This document shows, in pieces, positions 5,907 through 14,833 of a stretch of 58,832 bases of DNA. Position 1 is the stretch's first letter, and each line of letters begins with the position of its first letter. Source of the DNA: Amycolatopsis saalfeldensis (lineage in GTDB: Bacteria > Actinomycetota > Actinomycetes > Mycobacteriales > Pseudonocardiaceae); contig NZ_FOEF01000034.1 in NCBI RefSeq assembly GCF_900110575.1, forward strand, positions 1-58,832, read 5' to 3'. The notes under the pieces were generated by a model. The model was not told the DNA's origin and ran no database searches. It was given only the letters and a program-made list of their open reading frames with translations. Made by a program: the position numbers and the translations under genes.

Positions 5907-8900
5907 TAACGCCGATCGGGAGCGCACCCGAACAAATCGACTACCGACTGGGCCAGCAGCACGGCTGCACCGTCGGCGAGATCGACGACGCCCAACTCGA
6001 CTACCGCACCGAGCAGGAACGCCCGCTCGTCTGGGTCGGTGAAGGACTCGCCGACCTCGGCATCCAAGCCGGGACCGAGCTCACCGAAGACCAGTTCGAC
6101 CTCGCCCGCAAGCTGGTCAACGGCTACCACCCCCACACCGGCGAACAGCTCGTCGAGCACAAGCTCGGCGTCCCCCGCGAGGCGAAAGTCCAGCTCGCCC
6201 CCCTCGTGCGCGCCATCGAAGGCGTCGCCCGTGAAGCTAATATCGAGATCGCCGAGGTCCTGCGGCACTCCGAGGGCCGCTGGGCTGGCCGCACCTCCAC
6301 CTCCATGCTCGCGATGTTCCGCCGCGCCCAGCGTGCCGTCGCCCGCGAAGGCGAACTCGCCACCCTGCGCGCCGACCACGCCGGACGCCTCGCCGACGCC
6401 GCCGGCCTGCCCGTCGAAGACGTGTGGGGCCTCGACGTTTACACCGACGCCGCCGCCAACCTCACCAAGACCATCACGGTCACCGCCGCCGACGGCACCA
6501 CCACAGAAGAAGTCGTCGACAACCGCGTCGTCGTCGGCAACCTCGCCTACGACTTCTCCATCGGCCTGCACAAGAGCGTCGTCCTGCTCCGCGAGTTCGC
6601 CGACGAGCGGACCGGAGCCGACCTGGACCGGATCTTCACCGACGAGGCGATGAAGAACTTCGCCTGGCTCGAGAAACAGACCGCCTACGGAATGCGCGGA
6701 CACCACGGCGACGGCCACACCGCCGAGACCATCGACGGCAACGGCTACGCGGGCTGGGCCATGATCCACCGCAGCGCCCGGCCCACCGAAGGGCAAATCG
6801 TCGGTGACCCGCACTGGCACGTGCACTTCACCATCGCCAACATGACCAAAGGCAGCGACGGAAGGTGGAGCACCGTCGCCGCCGGAGGCCGTGACCTGAT
6901 GCGGCACGCCGCAGCAGCGGACCGGCTCATGCAAGCCTCCGCCCGCAAAGTCCTCACCGAGCGATACGGCATCACCTGGCGCCGCTCCGAACGAACCCGC
7001 AACTGGGAAGTCGCGGCGATACCCGACGCCGCGATCCGCGAATTCTCCCAGCGCGGCGCGAACATCGAGGCGATGCTGCGCGACCTCGGCTTCACCGAGA
7101 ACACCGCGTCCGCCGCCGTCAAGCGCATGGTCTCGCAGGAAACCCGGCTTCCCAAGACCGACGCCACCACCCTGTCCGACTCCACCCTGCGCGAGCACTA
7201 CCAGGCCCGAGCCCGCGCCGCCGGACTCGACCCGGACGCGATGAGCCGCGCCGCCCTTAACGGACCCGCGCCCGGAACATCCCCCGATCCCAACGTCAAC
7301 CGTCAGCCCACCCTCGTCGAGCTCGCGACCCTGCTGCAGAGCGTCGAACACGGGCTCACCTCGCACTCCAGGCGCTTCTCCCGGGTCGACGCGCTGTGCG
7401 CGGTCGCCGACGCGCTCCCGGCCGGTGGCAGCTACGAGGAAGTCGAGGCGCTGACCGATCGCGTGCTCGAGGACGCGGGGTTCGTACCGCTCGTCAAAGC
7501 GGAGGCGGCCGAGGTCGGCGCGCAGCCGTCGCTGGGGGAGAAGCAGCAGCTCGGCGCCGACCACATGGCCAACGCGCACCTCTACACCACGCAAGACATC
7601 GTCGACGCCGAGAAGGTCATCGTCGTCGCGGCCCAGGCAAGCCACGACGACCAGACCAGCATCCGCGTGCCGGGCGCCACCGCGGCGATGGCCGCCTCCA
7701 CCATCGAGGCCACCAACGGGTTCGCGCTCTCGGCCGAACAACGCCGCGAGCTGTTCAACATCGTCACCTCCGGCCGCGCGATCGACGCGCTCATCGGCGG
7801 CCCCGGCGCGGGCAAGACAACGCTGATGGACGCGGTCCGAGCCGCCTACCAAGCCGAAGGGTTCGTCATCGCCGGGGCCGCCACCCAAGGCACCGCGGCT
7901 CAGAATCTGCAAGCCGAGTCCGGCATCCCCAGCCGCACCGTGGCGCAATGGCTGTATCGCATCAAGGAAGGGCCGGGCCTCAACGGCGTTGACGTCCTGG
8001 TCCTCGACGAGGCCGGGATGACCAACGACCGCGACCGCGCTGTCCTCTACCAGGCCGCCGATGCCGCAGGCGCGAAAATCGTTGAAAGCGGTGACCCGAA
8101 GCAGCTCAGAGGCGTGGGTTGTGGCTCCATGTTCGCCGTTGTCCACGAACTCGTCGACGGTGGCGAACTCATCGAGAACCGGCGCCAGGCCGACGCCGAC
8201 GAACGCGCCGCGATCGCAGCCTGGCGCGAGGGCAACTACTCTGAGGCCCTGACCTCCTGGGCCGACCGCGACCGGCTGGTCGTTGGCGAAACCGGCCAGG
8301 AGACCACCGCGTCGATGCTCGCGACCTGGATGGATCAGCGCCAGGGAGCCGCCGATCCGTTCACCGAGATGCGCGGTCTGCTCATGGTCGCCAGCACCAA
8401 CGAACAGGTCGACCGTCTCAACGCCGGCGCGCAGGCCGTGCGCCAGGCGCAAGGGGAACTCGGCGCGGGCCGGACCTACGACATCGTCGGTGGCCGGGCG
8501 ATTCATTTGCGCGAGAACGACTTCATCATGATCCGCGTCAACGAACGTCAGCCGGGCCAGCCGGACGCCCTCAACGGCTATCGCGGCATCATCGACCGCA
8601 TCCACGCCGACGGCCGGGTCGACGTCCGCTGGGACCGCAACAGCAGCGAAGGCCGCCTCATCGAGGGAGCCCAGTTCTCGCCCGAATTCATCGCCAAAGG
8701 CGGCATCACTCACGGCTACGCGATCACCATCCACAAGAGCCAGGGCATGACGATCGGCTCTGACGGAGCGACCTGGCACGGCGAGGACGGCGAGCGCCGC
8801 GGCGGCGCCGTCCTGTTCTACGCCGCCGGCGCGGACAACCCCGGCTCGTTCGTGGCCGCTTCCCGGCACAAGCTGAAGATGTGGATGTTCCTGGCGCGCA

Positions 8901-10525
8901 AGGACGTCGAAGGCCACCAGGACGAGTACCTGCTCGGCATTCCGAAGACTGCCTTCGAGCGCACTCGCCGCGTCATCACCAAGCTGATCGACCGGGCGAA
9001 GGCAACCGAGACCAACGTCAACGACCGGCCCGTCCTGGTCGACCTCGGTCTCCTCGAGGAATCCGGCAGTGCCGAGACTCCCGCTCCAGTCCACGGCGTC
9101 GAGCCCGGTGTCGCGGCGCAACGCGTCCAGCGCGCCGAGCGGAAGGCCGCCGACACCCAGCGCCGCACCACCGCCACGGAACTGCTCCGCGAGGAATGGG
9201 GTGAGCACCCCGCGGTGAAGAAGGTCAGCGAAGGTGCCGCGTTCGGCGCCGTCGCCCGATGGCTCGACCGCATCACCAGCGACGGGGGAGACCCGCGCGC
9301 TGCGCTGCGCGAGATCGATCCCGACGACGTCATCCGGCCCACCGTGCTCGACCCCAGCCGAGTCACCGCCGCCGCGCTGAAGAAGACCGCGACCACCGCG
9401 ACCACCGAGCCCAGCGACCCCGCAGACCCCGCGAACGGCGGGACGGGCGCGCCGAAGAACAAGCACCAGCGGCGAACGGATCGGGAGGAGCGCGACCGAG
9501 TCGAACACGAACAACGCGATCAGGTCGCCGACCTGCTCCGAGAGCAATGGGGCGACCACCCCGCCGTCCAGCTGGTCATCGAGGGCGCCGCGTTCGGCGC
9601 CGTCGCGCAGAACCTCGCCACCGCCGCGGCGGACGGACACGACCCACGTGCCGTCCTTGCCAGCATCGACCCCGGTGAACTCGCCGGCAAAGACAGCCCC
9701 AGCGCGTTCACCGCCTGGAAGATCCGCACGATGACCGATCCCGGCCCCGAAACGGGCCAGGCCGGCGCGGCACCAGCCGAGCCTTCACCACCAGCGCCGG
9801 AGTCTCCTGCCCGGCTGGACATCCTGGTTCCCGCCTATAGCCGTGCCGCCGAGCAGCTCGTCCAGACACCCGTTCCCGTCGCGCCCGTCACCGCACCGCC
9901 CACGTCAGCCACGGCGTCTCCCGCCCCAGCGGCCCAGCCCGCCGCGCGACGCGACGCGATGTGGCCGAGCTGGCTGCCGGCCGCGCCCGACCCGCGGCCG
10001 CTGACTGGGCGCGACCGGGCGGTGGCCACCGCCGCGGCCGCCGACGCACAGCGCATCCGCGCTCGCGTCGTCGAACTCGGCCGCGACGCGGCCCGCGAGC
10101 GTCCCGACTGGGTTCAGCAGCTCGGGCCCGCGCCGGCCGGAGCCGCGGCCCGCGCCCGTTACCTCGCGGCGATCACCACCATCGCCGCCTACCGCGAACA
10201 ACACGGCGTCACCGGCCCCGAGCCGCTCGGCCCGACACCGACCGGGACATCCGCGCCTGCGTACGCCGCGGCACACCGGGCGCACGACCGGCTTACTCAG
10301 GCCCAGTCGACACCGGCCAAGGACAAGGCCGGCAGCCCGGCCACCGAACCCGGCGGGCGCGGACGCCGTCCCGATCGCGACGATGCGAAGCCAGCAAGGT
10401 CGCGTGCCGACGACGCTCGGCAACGGGCGCAGCGGATTCTCGAGCAGCAGCGCCGAATCCAGCCCCAGGCCGATCAGGATCCCCGGCGGCAAGGCCCCGC
10501 GCAGGGACCACGCCCCGGATACTGA
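5897..10525 (+). CDS. MobF-family relaxase with TraI/RecD-like helicase domain
   Basis: This 1,542-residue protein nicks the plasmid at oriT, binds the 5' end covalently and unwinds the strand for transfer. The start GTG 5897 is chosen because GGAGAGG (5881-5887) lies nine bases upstream; earlier in-frame codons read through hairpins. Tyr16 in the IDYRLGQQ segment is the likely nicking residue (Tyr36 the possible second). The metal triad is His306-x-His308-x-His310 (PHWHVHF). The helicase part has Walker A GGPGAGKT at 634-641 and Walker B VLVLDEAG near 700-706. A region near 1090-1260 holds a tandem duplication of about 60 residues (LLREEWGEHPAV / LLREQWGDHPAV). The C-terminus is Ala/Pro/Arg-rich and likely binds the coupling protein or relaxosome. 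Confidence 0.93.
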   Translation: MAWVTPIGSAPEQIDYRLGQQHGCTVGEIDDAQLDYRTEQERPLVWVGEGLADLGIQAGTELTEDQFDLARKLVNGYHPHTGEQLVEHKLGVPREAKVQLAPLVRAIEGVAREANIEIAEVLRHSEGRWAGRTSTSMLAMFRRAQRAVAREGELATLRADHAGRLADAAGLPVEDVWGLDVYTDAAANLTKTITVTAADGTTTEEVVDNRVVVGNLAYDFSIGLHKSVVLLREFADERTGADLDRIFTDEAMKNFAWLEKQTAYGMRGHHGDGHTAETIDGNGYAGWAMIHRSARPTEGQIVGDPHWHVHFTIANMTKGSDGRWSTVAAGGRDLMRHAAAADRLMQASARKVLTERYGITWRRSERTRNWEVAAIPDAAIREFSQRGANIEAMLRDLGFTENTASAAVKRMVSQETRLPKTDATTLSDSTLREHYQARARAAGLDPDAMSRAALNGPAPGTSPDPNVNRQPTLVELATLLQSVEHGLTSHSRRFSRVDALCAVADALPAGGSYEEVEALTDRVLEDAGFVPLVKAEAAEVGAQPSLGEKQQLGADHMANAHLYTTQDIVDAEKVIVVAAQASHDDQTSIRVPGATAAMAASTIEATNGFALSAEQRRELFNIVTSGRAIDALIGGPGAGKTTLMDAVRAAYQAEGFVIAGAATQGTAAQNLQAESGIPSRTVAQWLYRIKEGPGLNGVDVLVLDEAGMTNDRDRAVLYQAADAAGAKIVESGDPKQLRGVGCGSMFAVVHELVDGGELIENRRQADADERAAIAAWREGNYSEALTSWADRDRLVVGETGQETTASMLATWMDQRQGAADPFTEMRGLLMVASTNEQVDRLNAGAQAVRQAQGELGAGRTYDIVGGRAIHLRENDFIMIRVNERQPGQPDALNGYRGIIDRIHADGRVDVRWDRNSSEGRLIEGAQFSPEFIAKGGITHGYAITIHKSQGMTIGSDGATWHGEDGERRGGAVLFYAAGADNPGSFVAASRHKLKMWMFLARKDVEGHQDEYLLGIPKTAFERTRRVITKLIDRAKATETNVNDRPVLVDLGLLEESGSAETPAPVHGVEPGVAAQRVQRAERKAADTQRRTTATELLREEWGEHPAVKKVSEGAAFGAVARWLDRITSDGGDPRAALREIDPDDVIRPTVLDPSRVTAAALKKTATTATTEPSDPADPANGGTGAPKNKHQRRTDREERDRVEHEQRDQVADLLREQWGDHPAVQLVIEGAAFGAVAQNLATAAADGHDPRAVLASIDPGELAGKDSPSAFTAWKIRTMTDPGPETGQAGAAPAEPSPPAPESPARLDILVPAYSRAAEQLVQTPVPVAPVTAPPTSATASPAPAAQPAARRDAMWPSWLPAAPDPRPLTGRDRAVATAAAADAQRIRARVVELGRDAARERPDWVQQLGPAPAGAAARARYLAAITTIAAYREQHGVTGPEPLGPTPTGTSAPAYAAAHRAHDRLTQAQSTPAKDKAGSPATEPGGRGRRPDRDDAKPARSRADDARQRAQRILEQQRRIQPQADQDPRRQGPAQGPRPGY

Positions 10526-10571
10526 CCGATTGCGGCGCTCGGGCCCGAGCAGTCCGGACCCTCGCCCGCAC

Positions 10572-10970
10572 TCAGCTGCTATCGGTCGAGGTTGCCAGCT
10601 TGACCAGCTTCAGGATGGCCTGCGTGTAGGCGGCCTGCAGCGCCTGCCCCGCGGCGTCGAACCGCGTCTGAGGCGGCACCTCGTCCAGGCCGTCGAGATC
10701 CAGGTGCGGCTGCGCGGACACGATGAGCGCGAACTCCATCTCCCGCTCGTCCGGCGTCGGGGGCACGAGGTTCATCGCGGCTGCCTGCGCGGCCGCGGCG
10801 CGCTTGTCCTCCTCGGCCGGCCAGACGTCCTCGCGGTTGGTCCACAGAACGATCTCGCGCTCGTCCCCGAGGATCGCGCTGCGCATCGAGTTCGCCCGAA
10901 CGGCCAGACCGGTGGCCGTGTCGAGCTCGTCCAGCGACAGTCGAAGGACCTTGCTGATGTTCAGGTTCAC
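10572..10970 (-). CDS. Hypothetical protein
   Basis: The 132-residue protein is not recognised. The start is GTG 10970, with a GGGGGTGAG site just upstream. It opens with a MNLNISKVLRLSLDELDTA segment like a short DNA- or partner-binding helix, then a helical Ala-rich middle and a C-terminal helix. It is convergent with the relaxase and divergent from the EEP gene at 11118. Its promoter region carries two ACGTTACTG copies and a 16-base palindrome, so it probably belongs to the CAGTAACG regulon described below. Confidence 0.7.
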   Translation of the reverse strand: MNLNISKVLRLSLDELDTATGLAVRANSMRSAILGDEREIVLWTNREDVWPAEEDKRAAAAQAAAMNLVPPTPDEREMEFALIVSAQPHLDLDGLDEVPPQTRFDAAGQALQAAYTQAILKLVKLATSTDSS

Positions 10971-10995
10971 ACGCTCACCCCCGGCCTGACTACGG

Positions 10996-11033
10996 ACGTT
11001 ACTGTAGCCACGTTACTGCGATCGACCGATCGC
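10996..11033. promoter_or_regulatory. Operator: two ACGTTACTG repeats plus palindrome
   Basis: ACGTTACTG occurs at 10996-11004 and 11010-11018 in direct orientation, 14 bases apart. Directly after it GCGATCG and CGATCGC (11018-11033) form a palindrome. The site lies between the divergent genes starting at 10970 (minus) and 11118 (plus). The reverse complement CAGTAACG recurs at 22299-22384 and 40014-40093, also in front of genes. Confidence 0.6.
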
Positions 11034-11117
11034 GGGGCGTAACAACCCTGCGCCCGCCGAGCCCGGCGGAAACACCGAAACCGGGCCTCCGACGACCGCC
11101 TCCACGAAGGAGTCCGC

Positions 11118-11939
11118 ATGTTCCAGGTGATGAGCGTGAACCTACGCCACGGCGCCGGCGACGGTCGCTGGGCCGGGATCGCCGCACTGATCCGCGACGT
11201 CGCTCCGCAGATCCTGCTGCTGCAAGAGGCGAACGGATGGGCCGACCCCGAAGACCAGCGGCTCGTCGCCGCGGAACAGGAACTCGGGATGCGCGGCGCG
11301 ATCGCCCCGAGCCCCAGCGGCTTCCACACCGGCATCCTTATCGACGGCGACGCCGTCAGCTGGGACGACTGGGACACCGACCACGCGCACTTCAGCATGC
11401 ACGGCCACTCGGAACTCATCGCGACGGTGCCCTGGCTTCCCGCTCCGCTGACCGTTCTCTCGGCGCACCTGAGCCCGGACTCGGCCGACCTCGCCGCACA
11501 GGAAGCACAGGTCCTCATCCGGCACGTACATCGCACCGGCGGCTACGGCATCCTCGGCGGCGACATCAACCACGTCCCACCCGGCGACGCCGAACCCGAC
11601 TGGAGCAAAGTCCCACCGCACGACCGCGCCGCCCGCACCGTCGTCGCCGATCCCGTCCTGCGCGCGAACCACGCCGTCGGGCACGTGCTGGCGCGCGGCG
11701 ACCTCATCGACGTCGCCGCCCACCTGGCCGACCAGCGTCATGACCCGACGCTGCGAGCGTGGACCGGCCACATTGGGATGGTCCGCACTGACCAGATCCA
11801 CATCACCCGAAAGCTCCTGCCGGCGCTGATCGACTACCGCCGCATCGAGGCCCGGCCGTTCAGCGACCACGACGCCGTCGTGGCTGAGTTCGACCCCGAC
11901 AAACTTCCGCTCCCCGCGACCGCCGACTCGGCCAGCTAA
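11118..11939 (+). CDS. Endonuclease/exonuclease/phosphatase (EEP) family protein
   Basis: The 273-residue protein has the hallmark residues of the DNase I-like EEP superfamily: Asn8 in MSVNLRHG, Glu37 in LLLQEANG, a GGDINHVPP segment (Asp and Asn ligands) and SDHDAVV at the C-terminus. These enzymes cleave phosphodiester bonds in DNA, RNA, nucleotides or phospholipids with Mg2+. No signal peptide is seen, so it acts in the cytoplasm. The ribosome site is GAAGGAG. The gene is convergent with and four bases from the stop of the gene at 11943. The substrate cannot be told; two other EEP proteins lie at 22746 and 24457. Confidence 0.85.
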   Translation: MFQVMSVNLRHGAGDGRWAGIAALIRDVAPQILLLQEANGWADPEDQRLVAAEQELGMRGAIAPSPSGFHTGILIDGDAVSWDDWDTDHAHFSMHGHSELIATVPWLPAPLTVLSAHLSPDSADLAAQEAQVLIRHVHRTGGYGILGGDINHVPPGDAEPDWSKVPPHDRAARTVVADPVLRANHAVGHVLARGDLIDVAAHLADQRHDPTLRAWTGHIGMVRTDQIHITRKLLPALIDYRRIEARPFSDHDAVVAEFDPDKLPLPATADSAS

Positions 11940-11942
11940 TCC

Positions 11943-13757
11943 CTAGTGGGCCGGCTCGGGACCGCCGTCGGTGAGGTTGGTGATGGTGATCTGCCAGGTC
12001 TGACCGGCCACGTCGAGCGCCAGCGAACCGACCCCGGGGCGAACCGCGCGATGGCCGACGTACGCGGCCGAGGCGAGCAGAAGCGGATCGAACCCCGGCC
12101 GCGCAGTGCCGTCGCGACCGAGTGAGAACACGAGCCCAAGGCGGTTGCGGGTCACCGCGATACACCGATCCGCGCTGACCAGGCGCACCGCGACAGCAAT
12201 CCGGGGCCACTGCTCGAACGTCATCGCTGCCCAGCGCAGTGACTCGTCCGGGCAGCTGTGGCCCGCATCCACGGTGGTGTAGACGACGTCCGCGACCTGC
12301 AGAAGCTCGGCGGCAGAATCGAGCGCGTGCGCTACGAGGTGCTGGTCCGGCCGGCGTACGTGCTCGGCGGCCACCGACGTCACCGGTTCGCGCTCGACGC
12401 TGAGCACGCCGTCGACGACCACCGCGGTCACCAGGAACGCGGCGACCCGACCTCGGAGCACCACAGGCATCTCCCCGGCGCCCAATGTGGCCGGCCCGGC
12501 CGGCTCGACGAGGTCTATCAGCCCGTATAGGAGCTTGCGCAGCCGTGCGGCCGAGGAACCCGGCTCGGCAAACGTGCGAGCGGCAAGGTCGCCGTAGCGG
12601 CCGGGCTGGTGCTCGGCGATCGTGGACAGGATCTGCTCGCGTAGATCCTCCGGTGCGTCGACGTGCCGCGCCCTGCCGGCGAGTTCGGCGACGGGGGAGC
12701 TGGGCACCGTGGTCGGCGGGCGGCCGCCGGCGAGCAGCAGCGGCACGTCCAGCGCGGCCGCGTAGAGCGCCATTGAGCCCTGATCGGCGATCACGCAGTC
12801 CGCGCTGAGCAGGACCGGCTCCCACCGCCGCCCTGTCGGGACCGTCATCAGCCCCATCTCGGTGGCGTTGGCCAGCCATGCCTCGAGCTGCCGGTGGCCG
12901 TGCACCGCCGCGATCCCCGGATGGGTCAGCAGGCAGCACCGCCAGCCGTCGAAGGGCAGCGCGGCGAGCACACGCTCGGGAAGATCAGGCGCCCGCCCGA
13001 GCAGCGACTGCGAGCCCCACGTCGAGGTCAGCACTACCAGCTTCTGGCCAGCAGCGACTCCAAGCGCGTCACGGTAGCGGCTGCGGCGGTGCTCCTCGGC
13101 CAGCATCACGTCCACGCACGGGTCGCCGACCACGACCGCCCGATCGAGTACCGGAGGGCAGGACGCCGCGACGAGATCACGTTGCTCGGGGTGCGCCAGC
13201 GCGATCGCCGCGTGCACAGCCTTCTCGTCATCGAGCAGGTGCTGCGGTCCCAGCCCGGCGACGCCCCGATGGACGACGTCGTACTTCTGGAACCCCGCGC
13301 CGTGCGGGAACAACACCGACGGCCCGTCGAGCTCGCGCACCCGGTCCTTCTCGCTCGCGGTCAGAATCAGGTCGAACCGCAGCGCACACGCCCGGCTCCA
13401 CGAGATCACATTGCACCGCAACGTATTCAACAGCTCCGCAACTCCGGCCAGCAGCACCGAAGGCGAGTCCGCGTCATGGGTGAACACCACCTGGATCCGC
13501 GGGTCGGATTCCAGCACCGGCAGAATCGCCAGCAGCCGCATCGCGCTGGTGACCGTCCCGGCGACGACCAGGACCCGCCGTTGCGTCGCGATCGTCCGCC
13601 ACCGTCGCCCTCTCGGATCGACGGCCAGCGACTGTTGCCAGCGCGCATTCGAGTCGCGCGGTTCCGCGGAAGCATGATCAGGCTCAAACACCCTGCGCAG
13701 CGTGCCACCCCGAGGCAGCCGGGAACGCGAAGCCTGCCGCGAGCAGTCGGTCATCAC
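11943..13757 (-). CDS. GT-B-like protein resembling CDP-glycerol glycerophosphotransferases
   Basis: The 604-residue protein has, after about 60 variable residues, a Rossmann start (RVLVVAGTVTSAMRLLAILP), the FPHGAGFQKY motif (compare PHGxxxKY of CDP-glycerol/CDP-ribitol transferases), VVVGDPCVDVML, LVVLTSTWGSQSLLG and a late CVIADQGSMALYAAALDVPLLL acceptor loop. This is the order found in GT-B type teichoic-acid polymerases, but a C-terminal extension of about 200 residues is not recognised. No membrane segment is visible. Substrate unknown; transfer of glycerol-phosphate or a sugar is inference. GTG 13757 and ATG 13754 are adjacent possible starts. The promoter is shared with the DUF4365 gene at 13817. 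Confidence 0.65.
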   Translation of the reverse strand: MMTDCSRQASRSRLPRGGTLRRVFEPDHASAEPRDSNARWQQSLAVDPRGRRWRTIATQRRVLVVAGTVTSAMRLLAILPVLESDPRIQVVFTHDADSPSVLLAGVAELLNTLRCNVISWSRACALRFDLILTASEKDRVRELDGPSVLFPHGAGFQKYDVVHRGVAGLGPQHLLDDEKAVHAAIALAHPEQRDLVAASCPPVLDRAVVVGDPCVDVMLAEEHRRSRYRDALGVAAGQKLVVLTSTWGSQSLLGRAPDLPERVLAALPFDGWRCCLLTHPGIAAVHGHRQLEAWLANATEMGLMTVPTGRRWEPVLLSADCVIADQGSMALYAAALDVPLLLAGGRPPTTVPSSPVAELAGRARHVDAPEDLREQILSTIAEHQPGRYGDLAARTFAEPGSSAARLRKLLYGLIDLVEPAGPATLGAGEMPVVLRGRVAAFLVTAVVVDGVLSVEREPVTSVAAEHVRRPDQHLVAHALDSAAELLQVADVVYTTVDAGHSCPDESLRWAAMTFEQWPRIAVAVRLVSADRCIAVTRNRLGLVFSLGRDGTARPGFDPLLLASAAYVGHRAVRPGVGSLALDVAGQTWQITITNLTDGGPEPAH

Positions 13758-13816
13758 CTGCTCGGTCCTGGTCGAGTCGGCCCCTCTACGATGGGTTCCC
13801 GCAGCTCACGGACGGG

Positions 13817-14800
13817 ATGGAACGGATGCAGCGACCGCAGTCAGCCGCGACGGAACGCATCGGCGTCGACCTCGTCGCTCTAGCCGTGAGCAAGCACCTC
13901 GGCTGGCTGTTCCGTGAGCAGCCGGTCAACGACGTCGGCATCGACGCGCACGTCGAGATCGTCGAAAACAGCGAAGTCATCCCGAGGCTGCTCGCGGTGC
14001 AGATCAAGTCGGGCCTGAGCTTCTTCGACCAGCCTGTTCCCGATGGGAAGGGCTGGTGGTTCCGGCCCAGCGACGCACACGTGAAGTACTGGACCAACCA
14101 CGTACTCCCTGTCGTTGTCGTGCTGGTGAACCCCGAGACCGACCGCATCCACTGGCAGATCGTCACGAGCGACACCTTGCAGAAAAGCTCCCGAGGCGGA
14201 TGGAAACTACGGGTCCCGGAGGACAACATCCTGGACTCCACGGCTCGGCAGCAGCTGCGAGCACTTGCCGACGGCGACCCGTACGTCCTGCGCGTGCGCG
14301 AACTGCAGCTCGCGCAGCCGTGGATGCAGTTGCTGACATCCGGACAACGACTGCTCGTGAGCATCGACGAGTGGATGCACAAGTCGTCGGGACGCGGATC
14401 GATCACCCTCAGCTCCATCGTCGACGACAGCGACGAACCCGAGTGGCTAGCCGACTGGGAAGTCGGCCTCGGCAGCCGGGGCTACGACGAAGCGGTGCCC
14501 CGTCTCTTCGCCTGGGCCGATGTCTCCTTGCACGAGTACACCTACGACAACGCGGACTACGACCTCTACGAACAGGAGTGCGTCCGCTACGACAACGAAG
14601 GCGACCGGCACTCCGGCGTGAGCTTTGGTGATTGGCAGCAGGGCAGGGTGATACTGCCCGGCCTGAGGCCTTACAGCGACGACGGGGAGATCGCCTACTG
14701 GCGCCTCGAGCTGAGTCTCAACGCCCTCGGAACGGCCTTCCTGCTCGTTCACGACTTCGCCACCCATGGGGATCCTCAATTGATCACCAAGCCCTCATAG
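13817..14800 (+). CDS. DUF4365 domain protein (PD-(D/E)XK nuclease-like)
   Basis: The 327-residue protein opens with the DUF4365 pattern: ERIGVDLVALAVSKHLGWLFREQ, then NDVGIDAHVEIV and LLAVQIKSGLSFF, which supply the Asp-Glu-x-Lys-type residues of a PD-(D/E)XK fold, and WTNHVLPVVVVLVNPETDRIHW. Such domains occur in proteins near antiviral systems and may cut or bind nucleic acid. The C-terminal half (residues 150-327) is not recognised. It is divergent from the glycosyl/glycerol-transferase-like gene with only about 60 bases between starts, so the two are likely co-regulated. Alternative start: ATG 13825. Confidence 0.8.
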   Translation: MERMQRPQSAATERIGVDLVALAVSKHLGWLFREQPVNDVGIDAHVEIVENSEVIPRLLAVQIKSGLSFFDQPVPDGKGWWFRPSDAHVKYWTNHVLPVVVVLVNPETDRIHWQIVTSDTLQKSSRGGWKLRVPEDNILDSTARQQLRALADGDPYVLRVRELQLAQPWMQLLTSGQRLLVSIDEWMHKSSGRGSITLSSIVDDSDEPEWLADWEVGLGSRGYDEAVPRLFAWADVSLHEYTYDNADYDLYEQECVRYDNEGDRHSGVSFGDWQQGRVILPGLRPYSDDGEIAYWRLELSLNALGTAFLLVHDFATHGDPQLITKPS

Positions 14801-14833
14801 GACGCGGGCGATTCCGGTCCGCCATGATGAGAC

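Noticed and set aside
5819..9640. A 1,273-residue open frame on the minus strand
   Set aside because: It is the antisense of the relaxase, which has clear HUH and Walker motifs; the frame is open only because of GC-rich codon bias.
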